DNA from: Methylococcaceae bacterium
GTDB lineage: Bacteria > Pseudomonadota > Gammaproteobacteria > Methylococcales > Methylomonadaceae
NCBI GenBank assembly: GCA_013138855.1
Contig: WTBX01000118.1
Coordinates: 1 to 5,166, forward strand
Direction of reading: 5' to 3'
DNA length: 5,166 nt
Part shown: one piece after another, positions 1 through 5,166 of the stretch
Position numbering within the stretch: the stretch's first letter is position 1
How the letters are laid out: the number at the start of each line of letters is the position of its first letter
Translations under genes and position numbers: made by a program
Notes under the pieces: generated by a model
Database searches by the model: none
Told to the model about the DNA's origin: nothing
Seen by the model: the letters and a program-made list of their open reading frames with translations, nothing else

Positions 1-10
1 CGCTTCTGCC

Positions 11-2254
11 ATGAATCTAAATCTGTCAACATTCTATTTATTCATATTCCAAATAATTAGCCTCATTATTTGCCTGTCCTCTCCTGCATCAGCCAATCAA
101 AACAAAGAAATTAAATATCAAAAAATAAACGGCAAAACTTGTTTGGTATTAAGCGGTGGCGGAGCGAGAGGCGCGGCACATATTGGTGTCATTAAAGTAA
201 TCGAAAAAGCAGGTTTAAAAATAGACTGCATCACAGGTACAAGCATGGGAGCAGTCGTAGGAGGACTTTACGCCGCAGGCTTGTCTTCTGATGAACTGGA
301 ACAAGCCATAACCGAAATAGACTGGATCAATATTTTTGAAGATGCCACTAACCGCGAAGCATTGTCTTTTCGTCGTAAAAGCGAAGATTTCACCTCTCTC
401 GTTAAAGCACGCGCTGGGGTTAATGAAAACGGTATTAATTTTCCTAAAGGCTTTGTACAAGGGCAAAAACTTAAATTAACGCTCAATCGCCTGTTAATTA
501 AAAGCGGAGCAAACAATATCACTGACTTTGATAAGCTAGTGATTCCCTTTAGAGCCGTTGCCACCGATATTGGTACTGGCTTACCCGTTGTCCTCTCCAA
601 AGGCGATTTGACCACCAGCATCCTCGCCAGCATGGCAATTCCTGGTGTCGTCGAACCTGTAGAAATCAATGGACAATTACTCGTTGATGGTTTCGTCTCT
701 AATAATATCCCTATTGATGTCGCTAAAAAATTAGGGGCTGATCGCTTGATCGCGGTGGAAATCGGTTCGCCTCTGGCAAAAACCAAAGATTTAAAATCTG
801 TATTGGATATTACTTCGCAATTAACCACCATCATGACCCAGCAAAATACCCGTCAACAACTTAAATTATTGGAAAAAAATGATATTCATTTACGCCCTGA
901 TTTAGGTGATTTGGGAACGATGGAGTTTAAGCGAGCAAAAGAGGCCATCGCAATAGGTGAGAAAAGTGCCGAAGCGATCAATAATCAATTAATCGCATGG
1001 GCTGCGAACCAAACAGAGATAAAGACCACTCATCAATTTACCGCTAAAAAAATCAATACCGACAAGATAAATGTAGATTTTATCGAAGTGATTAATACTT
1101 CCAATTTATCTGACGATGTCATACTGGCTCATTTGGGCTTAAATACTGCTGATAGCTTTAATATTAAGCAATTAGAGCGGGGAATCAGCAAGATTCATGG
1201 CTTAGATTTATTCAAATCTGTGTCTTATAAATTTAAAGAACACGATGGTCAAAACGGTTTAGTGATTATTGCCGAAGAAAAAGATTGGGGCGTTGATTAT
1301 CTGCGTTTTAGTTTTGATTTAGAGGATGATTTTGATGGCGAAACCGCCTATAACTTTGGTTTGAGTTACACCCAAGTCGCTTTAAACGCCTACAACGGTG
1401 AATGGCGTAATGAACTGCGCATAGGCGAGTCACCACGACTTTTTTCTGAAATTTATCAACCCCTAGATGCAGGCTTACGTTACTTCACCTCTGCCTTTGT
1501 ATCGTTAAACAGATTTAACACGGGCTTATTTAATGAAGTTGATAAGGTCGCTGAGTATCGCGTCAGCATAGCAACTTTAGGGGGGGCTATTGGCAGACAA
1601 CTAGATGACTGGGGTGAAGTTAGAACAGGTTTAAGGCGTTCTTGGGGGACAAGCGATTTACGCATAGGCAGTCCTATTTTAAAATCGGGCAGTTTTGATG
1701 ACAGCTATTATTTTGCAAGTTTCACAGCAGATACATTGGATGATGTCTCTTTTCCAACGAGCGGTTTTTTCAGCAAGGTTGAATATAAAAAGAGTCTGAA
1801 ATTTTTAGGGGCAGATAATGATTATCAACAATTGCGTTTTGCAGGTGGTTTTGCTCAATCAATAAACCAGCATAGTTTTTTGGCAAAGCTAAATCTAAAT
1901 TCAACGTTAACAGGCGACACCACCCCTTACACTTCTTTTCGTTTAGGCGGACAATTAAACCTATCTGCTTATAATCGTAATGAATTAGCGGGAGGGCATA
2001 GTGGCTTATTAGCGGCGATTTATTATTACAATTTAACGGAGCAGGAATCCTTATTAAGTATGCCAATGCGTGTTGGTTTCTCTTTAGAGATAGGGAATGT
2101 CTGGATGCAAAAAGAAGATTTTGCCTCCACCTTTGTTCCCTCAGGCTCTCTCTTTTTGGGAGTTGATACCTTATTAGGCCCTCTTTATTTAGGTGCAGGG
2201 CTTGGTGAAAATGGTAGACATGCGGTTCATTTTACCTTTGGAAAAACCTTTTAG
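11..2254 (+). CDS. Patatin-like phospholipase with POTRA and outer-membrane beta-barrel (type Vd autotransporter, PlpD/FplA-like)
   Basis: The product is a probable secreted or surface-exposed lipid acyl hydrolase that carries its own outer-membrane anchor. At 747 aa it fits the usual length of PlpD/FplA proteins. The N-terminus is a hydrophobic leader with a likely signal-peptidase site after SPASA (residue 28). The patatin domain spans about residues 43-330. It shows the oxyanion loop GGGARG (49-54), the nucleophile elbow GTSMG with Ser78, and the dyad aspartate Asp226 in VDGFVSNN, so the Ser-Asp dyad looks intact. A POTRA-like segment follows (about 350-425). The C-terminal barrel (about 428-747) ends in alternating aromatic residues and a terminal Phe747, the type of ending read by the BAM machinery. 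The substrate cannot be read from sequence; phospholipids are the family norm. The start is uncertain. No ribosome binding site is visible in the 10 bases upstream, the leader has no Lys or Arg before its hydrophobic stretch, and the frame is open to the window edge. A start further upstream is therefore possible. Confidence 0.93.
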   Translation: MNLNLSTFYLFIFQIISLIICLSSPASANQNKEIKYQKINGKTCLVLSGGGARGAAHIGVIKVIEKAGLKIDCITGTSMGAVVGGLYAAGLSSDELEQAITEIDWINIFEDATNREALSFRRKSEDFTSLVKARAGVNENGINFPKGFVQGQKLKLTLNRLLIKSGANNITDFDKLVIPFRAVATDIGTGLPVVLSKGDLTTSILASMAIPGVVEPVEINGQLLVDGFVSNNIPIDVAKKLGADRLIAVEIGSPLAKTKDLKSVLDITSQLTTIMTQQNTRQQLKLLEKNDIHLRPDLGDLGTMEFKRAKEAIAIGEKSAEAINNQLIAWAANQTEIKTTHQFTAKKINTDKINVDFIEVINTSNLSDDVILAHLGLNTADSFNIKQLERGISKIHGLDLFKSVSYKFKEHDGQNGLVIIAEEKDWGVDYLRFSFDLEDDFDGETAYNFGLSYTQVALNAYNGEWRNELRIGESPRLFSEIYQPLDAGLRYFTSAFVSLNRFNTGLFNEVDKVAEYRVSIATLGGAIGRQLDDWGEVRTGLRRSWGTSDLRIGSPILKSGSFDDSYYFASFTADTLDDVSFPTSGFFSKVEYKKSLKFLGADNDYQQLRFAGGFAQSINQHSFLAKLNLNSTLTGDTTPYTSFRLGGQLNLSAYNRNELAGGHSGLLAAIYYYNLTEQESLLSMPMRVGFSLEIGNVWMQKEDFASTFVPSGSLFLGVDTLLGPLYLGAGLGENGRHAVHFTFGKTF

Positions 2255-2432
2255 GAATACGGTTTTAATCACTGATGTTACAGAAAAAGATAAATTTTTG
2301 GTCATTCGGAGCGAAGAAACAAGTTTTTTCACTGACTTTAAAAGTAAAAGATTGGTCTATGACTTGAGTCCAATAGTTTTAGAGACTATGAAAATATTGG
2401 TTCTTTAGGATCTCCCGTGAAAATACAAAAGC

Positions 2433-2484
2433 AAGGACTGGCAGTCCTTCTATAGACGATGAAAATCACGAGAGGACTGCCAGT
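2433..2484. repeat. Nested inverted repeat with GGACTGCCAGTCC-type arms
   Basis: ACTGGCAGTCCT (2437-2448) and AGGACTGCCAGT (2473-2484) are perfect 12-base inverted copies separated by 24 bases. The left copy is itself palindromic: AAGGACT (2433-2439) and AGTCCTT (2443-2449) flank GGC. The RNA could therefore form either a short local hairpin or a longer stem. No U-run follows, so it is not a classic intrinsic terminator. It looks like a small dispersed repeat; its role is unknown. Confidence 0.7.
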
Positions 2485-2545
2485 GCTGTGCGTAAAAGAG
2501 CTTTGTTCCACGGAAGAGACTGAAGAGCCAAAATATTACTAAACT

Positions 2546-2571
2546 GGAATCCAAAACATGTTTTGGATTCC
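2546..2571. repeat. Perfect 26-bp palindrome
   Basis: GGAATCCAAAA (2546-2556) and TTTTGGATTCC (2561-2571) are perfect 11-base arms around CATG, and the centre is palindromic as well. As RNA this gives an 11-bp stem with a four-base loop, identical on both strands. It is followed by CTCTTTATA, so a weak bidirectional transcription end downstream of the patatin gene is possible but unproven. Its core AAAACATGTTTT resembles that of the palindrome at 2607-2628. Confidence 0.85.
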
Positions 2572-2606
2572 CTCTTTATATTCTAAATATTATAGTATTT
2601 GCAAAC

Positions 2607-2628
2607 GTGAAAAAACTTGTTTTTTCAC
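2607..2628. repeat. 22-bp palindrome with AAAACTTGTTTT core
   Basis: GTGAAAAAAC (2607-2616) and GTTTTTTCAC (2619-2628) are perfect 10-base arms around TT. A 15-base inverted copy of its left part lies at 2318-2332. It belongs with the palindrome at 2546-2571 by its core AAAAC-W-TGTTTT. A T-run inside the right arm could help termination, but the GC content of the stem is low. It is probably a dispersed repeat. Confidence 0.8.
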
Positions 2629-2704
2629 TCCTCTGCGTGACATCATAAGTTACTAACGCATAAGAAACAGCCCCCTGCCCTCTTAACTTGAAGCGATTAA
2701 ACTT

Positions 2705-2709
2705 AGGAG
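2705..2709 (+). promoter_or_regulatory. Ribosome binding site of the TPR gene
   Basis: AGGAG lies seven bases before the ATG at 2717. This fixes the start and places the hydrophobic signal peptide directly at the N-terminus. Confidence 0.85.
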
Positions 2710-2716
2710 TATTAAA

Positions 2717-3637
2717 ATGAAAACAAAATTATCACTTATTATTCTCTTATTTATTTTCACAGTATCTCCAGTTCAAGCGGACAATAAGACAGAACAATAT
2801 CAAAAAGCCTGTGATGCTGATAGTGCAAAAGCCTGTGATACGCTAGGAAGAAGATATGCCTCTCAAGGCTTATATAAAAAAGCCCGCCCTTTGCTTCAAA
2901 AAGCATTACAAATTAGAGAAAAATTATTAGGTACAAACCATCCTGTTGTTGCTCAAAGTTTAAATAACCTCGCTTTATTATATAAACAACAAGGACTTTA
3001 TAAACAAGCCGAACCTTTATATAAACAAGCATTCGAGATTAGAAAAGAATTATTAGGCGAAGAACATATTGATGTTGCTCAAAGTTTAAATAATTTAGCA
3101 GAGTTATACAGGGCACAAAAACTTTATGAAAAAGCCGAGCCTTTATATAAACAGGCATTGCAAATTGTGGAAAAAGTTTTGGATGCAGAACATCCCATTG
3201 TTGCCATTAACTTAAATAATTTAGCTTTATTATATAAATCTCAAGGGCTTTATCAGCAGGCTGAACCGTTGTATCAACGAGCATTGCAGATTAGGGAAAA
3301 AGCTTTGGGAGCAGAGCATCCTAATGTTGCCATCAGCTTAAATAATTTAGCGAGTTTATATCAAGCTCAAGGGCTTTATAAGCAAGCTGAACCTTTATAT
3401 AAAAAGGCATTACAGATTCAAGAAAAAGTTTTAAATCCAGAGCACCCAGCGGTTGCTAACAGCTTAAATAATTTAGCTGAATTATATAAAAATCAAGGGC
3501 TTTATGAACAAGCTGAACCATTATATTTGCGGGCATTACAAATCATGGAAAAAACAGTCGGAAAAAATCACCCTCATAGCAAACTTATTCAACAAAATTA
3601 CAATGTCTTAACAAGAATGAAAGCTACAAAAAAATAG
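2717..3637 (+). CDS. Secreted tetratricopeptide repeat protein (kinesin-light-chain-like TPR)
   Basis: The product is a 306-residue exported helical-repeat scaffold, probably a protein-binding module in the periplasm or at the surface; no partner can be read from the sequence. A short basic n-region (MKTK), a hydrophobic core and the probable cleavage motif VQA (residue 21) form a clear signal peptide. Residues 22-51 look like half of a Sel1/Hcp-type repeat, with Cys32 and Cys40 spaced as C-X7-C, the spacing that forms a disulfide in Hcp proteins. Residues 52-261 are five repeats of exactly 42 residues on the pattern LYKQAEPLYKQALQI-EK-LG-EHP-VA-SLNNLA-LY-QG, starting at 52, 94, 136, 178 and 220. 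A divergent sixth starts at 262 and ends the protein in a basic tail. No enzyme domain is present. The last base of the TAG stop is also the first base of the inverted-repeat element that follows. Confidence 0.92.
   Translation: MKTKLSLIILLFIFTVSPVQADNKTEQYQKACDADSAKACDTLGRRYASQGLYKKARPLLQKALQIREKLLGTNHPVVAQSLNNLALLYKQQGLYKQAEPLYKQAFEIRKELLGEEHIDVAQSLNNLAELYRAQKLYEKAEPLYKQALQIVEKVLDAEHPIVAINLNNLALLYKSQGLYQQAEPLYQRALQIREKALGAEHPNVAISLNNLASLYQAQGLYKQAEPLYKKALQIQEKVLNPEHPAVANSLNNLAELYKNQGLYEQAEPLYLRALQIMEKTVGKNHPHSKLIQQNYNVLTRMKATKK
2870..3625 (+). repeat. In-gene tandem array of 126-bp units (TPR repeats)
   Basis: Six units of 126 bp start at 2870, 2996, 3122, 3248, 3374 and 3500. The boundaries are set by the LY codons that open each 42-residue TPR unit. 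Blocks such as CAAGGGCTTTAT and GAACCTTTATATAAA recur almost unchanged between units. The units are similar enough at DNA level that recombination could change copy number without shifting the frame. The sixth unit is the most diverged at its 3' half. Confidence 0.88.
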
Positions 3638-3795
3638 GCTACCAACTTAAGACGGGACAGGCATCAGACAAGGTTTTTAAACCATGAAGAGCATGAAGCT
3701 CTTGAAGATAAAGCTTCATGTCCTTCATGCTCTTCATGCTCTTCATGGTTATATTGAAAGAAATGAACTATTTGTCCCGTCTTAAATCGGTAGCC
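3637..3795. mobile_element. Small MITE-like element, 159 bp, with 23-bp terminal inverted repeats
   Basis: Bases 3637-3659 (starting GGCTACC, ending ACGGGACA) are the inverted copy of 3773-3795 (starting TGTCCCGT, ending GGTAGCC), matching at 21 of 23 positions. Inside lies a second inverted repeat of 19 bp (3680-3698 with 3732-3750). An alternative inner stem CATGAAGCT/AGCTTCATG pairs 3692-3700 with 3712-3720. The right interior carries four 9-bp units of CTTCATGNN (3714-3749). No transposase is encoded, so any movement would be non-autonomous. No clear target-site duplication flanks it: A-rich ATA lies on the left and CAG on the right. It could also act as a transcription end for the TPR gene. 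A partial relative sits at 5043-5114. Confidence 0.7.
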
Positions 3796-3882
3796 CAGTT
3801 CTTTAAAAGAAGAAATAGATTCTTTTATTGTATTATTAGGCGAATTGACAGAATATATTCTCCAAATGATGACTAACGTGCA

Positions 3883-3890
3883 AGGGGGTG
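3883..3890 (+). promoter_or_regulatory. Ribosome binding site of the EcsC-family gene
   Basis: AGGGGGTG ends four bases before the ATG at 3895. It is a strong purine-rich site and decides this start over later in-frame ATG codons. Confidence 0.75.
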
Positions 3891-3894
3891 TAAT

Positions 3895-4743
3895 ATGGAA
3901 CAAGCTGATTTGCTCGCGCTAACCCAAGCTGCCCAGCAACTGGAAACAGCGAGCATTACCACTCGTATTAGTCAAACCATCGGCTTACCAATAGAAAAAG
4001 CGATGAGTGTCTTACCAGGTCATTGGTCAACCATTGTTTCTAGGTTAACCAAACGCGCACTAGAAAAAGCCTTAGATGGTGCGCTTTTTTCTCTCGATGA
4101 AAAAAAAATCAAACAGCCCTCTAATAAAATACATAAATTTTTAGCCATCACTAGCGGCGCAATAGGCGGTGCATTTGGAATCGGTGTATTAGCAATAGAG
4201 TTACCCATTTCAGCCACCCTCATGTTACGCTCAATCGCAGACATCGCCCGCAGTGAAGGGGAAGATTTAAGAACATTGGAAGCCAAAATTGCCTGTTTAA
4301 GCGTATTCGCACTCAGCGGTGGTGGAGAAGAAGCAGAAGAAAATGCCAATACCAGTTATTATGCCGTGCGTTCATTTTTAAGCAAAGCCTTGAGTGACAC
4401 CACAAATCATATCGTCATACATGGATTTTCTAAGGAAGGTGCGCCCGCCTTAGTCAAAATCGTCAATGCAGTTTCTACCCGTTTATCTATTCCTATTTCT
4501 GAAAAACTAGCCGCGCAAACTATTCCCGCCATCGGTTTAGTAGGCGGAGCGTCGATTAATTTATTATTTATGAATCATTTTCAGCAAATGGCACACGCAC
4601 ATTTCACCATCAGGCGTTTAGAGCGACGCTATGGTGAGGAAAAAGTTAAGCAGGTGTTTATTAAGATTGTAGAGATTAATAAAAAAAGTAAGGCTAAACA
4701 ATGGACGAGTGAAGAGCTTGAACATAAATTAGAGTTTAAATAA
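3895..4743 (+). CDS. EcsC family protein
   Basis: This is a complete 282-residue member of the EcsC family, named after the third gene of the Bacillus ecs ABC-transporter locus; its biochemical role is unclear. I recognise it from the conserved run LPISATLMLRSIADIAR (103-119), followed by EGED (121-124) and CLSVFALSGGG (134-144). Also present are the later block IPAIGLVGGASIN (210-222), then HFQQMAHAHF (228-237) and IRRLERRYG (239-247). There is no signal peptide. A glycine-rich hydrophobic stretch (about 84-112) and a second one (about 209-226) could contact or enter the inner membrane, so a cytoplasmic or membrane-associated site is likely. No ABC transporter genes accompany it here, so the name does not imply transport. 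Its nearest neighbours are a repeat element upstream and a transposase fragment converging on its 3' end, so it is probably transcribed alone. No clear promoter was found; a TTGACA at 3845-3850 lacks a matching -10. Confidence 0.9.
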   Translation: MEQADLLALTQAAQQLETASITTRISQTIGLPIEKAMSVLPGHWSTIVSRLTKRALEKALDGALFSLDEKKIKQPSNKIHKFLAITSGAIGGAFGIGVLAIELPISATLMLRSIADIARSEGEDLRTLEAKIACLSVFALSGGGEEAEENANTSYYAVRSFLSKALSDTTNHIVIHGFSKEGAPALVKIVNAVSTRLSIPISEKLAAQTIPAIGLVGGASINLLFMNHFQQMAHAHFTIRRLERRYGEEKVKQVFIKIVEINKKSKAKQWTSEELEHKLEFK

Positions 4744-4768
4744 TAGATTTATGTTGATGCGTTTTTTT
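4721..4768 (+). terminator. Weak candidate terminator over the EcsC stop codon
   Basis: AACATAAAT (4721-4729) and ATTTATGTT (4747-4755) form perfect 9-base arms with a 17-base loop containing the TAA stop. A run of seven Ts lies at 4762-4768. The stem has a single GC pair, so stability would be poor. This is a suggestion only. Confidence 0.25.
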
Positions 4769-4972
4769 ATCTTCGGCGTATAAATTAAATTTAACTTCAA
4801 CTTGTCCGAGGCTGGGTTTGAAGGATTTTTCGGTTTCTACGGTGTCGGTTTCTAGGTTGATGGCTAAAATATCACGCACAAAACCTTTGAAAACATCGAC
4901 ATCACAAAAGGTTTTTTTAAAAATTACGCCATAGCGTATTATGTTTTCTCGTCACTTGGCTTCATTAGACAT
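4736..4972 (-). pseudogene. PD-(D/E)XK nuclease family transposase (Rpn-type), N-terminal remnant
   Basis: Read on the minus strand from an ATG at 4972, the frame gives MSNEAK, an in-frame TGA (codon 7), then IIRYGVIFKKTFCDVDVF and about 50 further codons to a TAA at 4736-4738. I recognise RYGVIFKKTFCD, the later EKSFKPSLGQVEVKF and NLYAEDKK (63-70) as the start of PD-(D/E)XK nuclease family transposases related to Rpn recombination-promoting nucleases. These are normally around 250-350 residues. Here only about 70 family-like residues remain. Homology appears to end after EDKK (about base 4763), just before the catalytic E/D-X-Q/K strand, and the usual Asp of the GQVDVKF motif reads Glu59. 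AGGAAAG directly precedes the ATG, suggesting the original start survives. It cannot make an active enzyme. The family identification is from memory of the motifs, not from a search. Confidence 0.65.
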
Positions 4973-5042
4973 CTTTCCTAATTAATTCCCTAAAGAATAA
5001 GGCTTGTAAAGACTCATTTAACAATTCAAAGAAACGTGTTAG

Positions 5043-5075
5043 AGACCTCCGAGGTTTTAAAAACCTCGGAGGTCT
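5043..5075. repeat. 33-bp palindrome (AGACCTCCGAGGTTTT arms)
   Basis: The 16-base arms AGACCTCCGAGGTTTT (5043-5058) and its exact complement (5060-5075) flank a single A. Folded RNA would be a stable hairpin with T/A-rich bases next to the loop. It lies directly beside the partial element end at 5084-5114 and takes the place of the core seen in the full element at 3637-3795. It may act as a terminator in either direction, but no U-run follows the stem. Confidence 0.88.
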
Positions 5076-5083
5076 GAATGCAA

Positions 5084-5114
5084 CTGTCCCGCCTTAAATT
5101 GGTAGCCTATTTTT
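5084..5114 (-). repeat. Partial second copy of the 3637-3795 inverted-repeat element (one end)
   Basis: Read on the minus strand from 5114, AAAAATAGGCTACCAA continues to GGCGGGACAG and matches 3631-3660 on the plus strand with two differences over about 30 bases. The similarity goes on past the end repeat: both copies then have a GCAT(T)CAGAC stretch and AGGTTTTTAAA. No opposite end is present within the window, so this is a half element or a differently built family member. Confidence 0.75.
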
Positions 5115-5166
5115 AGAAAGCGTTATCAACAAAAGCGATTTAAATAATCAAAAAAGTTTGTCTTCT

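Larger units (their letters stand above)
2255..2716. other. Repeat-rich intergenic region between the patatin and TPR genes
   Basis: This stretch of about 460 bases has no credible gene. It contains a nested hairpin (2433-2484), a perfect 26-bp palindrome (2546-2571) and a 22-bp palindrome (2607-2628). An imperfect palindrome at 2313-2330 includes AACAAGTTTTTTCAC (2318-2332), the exact reverse complement of 2607-2621. The short open frames here (a 71-codon frame overlapping the patatin end and a 27-codon frame at 2459-2542) lack ribosome binding sites and recognisable sequence. I see no confident promoter for the downstream gene. The dense dyad symmetry suggests transcript ends, or decayed small mobile repeats, rather than a regulator binding region. 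Confidence 0.6.
4973..5166. other. Non-coding tail of the window with repeat sequence
   Basis: No gene is visible. Bases 4973-5042 are plain AT-rich sequence that would be upstream of the minus-strand transposase remnant. Bases 5043-5114 are repeats (listed separately). Bases 5115-5166 are AT-rich. On the minus strand they read as a short open frame ending in TGA TAA near 5126-5131, which could be the 3' end of a gene lying beyond the window but is too short to name. Confidence 0.5.

Noticed and set aside
268..834. 188-codon minus-strand frame inside the patatin gene (and other antisense frames at 215-466, 1480-1665, 1770-2066 and 4020-4349)
   Set aside because: They are antisense shadows of strongly supported genes with intact conserved motifs on the plus strand.
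2193..2408. 71-codon plus-strand frame overlapping the end of the patatin gene
   Set aside because: The first third is an out-of-frame reading of the beta-barrel codons, there is no ribosome binding site, and the remainder shows no family I recognise.
2459..2542. 27-codon frame MKITRGLPVLCVKELC and on, within the gap
   Set aside because: There is no ribosome binding site, it lies across the inverted repeat at 2473-2484, and it is too short without homology.
3637..3795. CRISPR or phage attachment site explanation for the inverted repeats
   Set aside because: The repeats are inverted, not direct with spacers, and no cas or integrase gene is present.
3845..3876. Perfect TTGACA as a promoter for the EcsC gene
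   Set aside because: No acceptable -10 hexamer lies 16-18 bases downstream (best match three of six), and the bases also fall in a coding-like frame.
3664..3903. 79-codon minus-strand open frame containing NHEEHEEHEGHE
   Set aside because: It runs through the hairpin and tandem units of the repeat element and into the EcsC start. The low-complexity peptide is a by-product of the 9-bp repeat, and there is no supporting ribosome binding site.

Overview
The window reads as a low-GC (my estimate is high 30s percent) Gram-negative chromosome segment. The lineage is most likely gammaproteobacterial, and a Beggiatoa/Thiotrichaceae-like genome is my best guess. This rests on four things: a type Vd patatin with a BamA-like barrel, a kinesin-light-chain-type TPR protein, an EcsC protein, and a remnant of a PD-(D/E)XK (Rpn-type) transposase, all set among many short palindromic repeats. 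The lineage is inferred from family flavour and repeat density. No marker gene settles it.

Layout. Bases 11-2254 (+) encode a patatin-like phospholipase fused to a POTRA domain and an outer-membrane beta-barrel. Bases 2255-2716 are non-coding and packed with palindromes: a nested GGACTGCCAGTCC-type hairpin, a perfect 26-bp palindrome and a 22-bp palindrome. Bases 2717-3637 (+) encode a secreted TPR protein built from five exact-length 42-residue repeats and a sixth C-terminal one. A 159-bp element with 23-bp terminal inverted repeats (3637-3795) begins on the last base of that gene's stop codon. Bases 3895-4743 (+) encode an EcsC-family protein behind a strong ribosome binding site. Bases 4736-4972 (-) hold a broken N-terminal fragment of a PD-(D/E)XK nuclease family transposase, with an in-frame TGA and a lost C-terminus. 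Bases 5043-5114 hold a 33-bp palindrome followed by a second, partial copy of the element seen at 3637-3795.

The three intact genes share a strand but are separated by repeat-rich gaps, and nothing shows that they form one pathway or operon. Two of the products are predicted to be exported: the patatin to the outer membrane, the TPR protein to the periplasm or beyond. The EcsC protein has no signal peptide. The most interesting content is the non-coding repeat population. Two related copies of one modular inverted-repeat family share their ends and an adjacent AGGTTTTTAAA block but carry different cores, and one of them touches a stop codon. I see no convincing evidence of a new defence or metabolic system.
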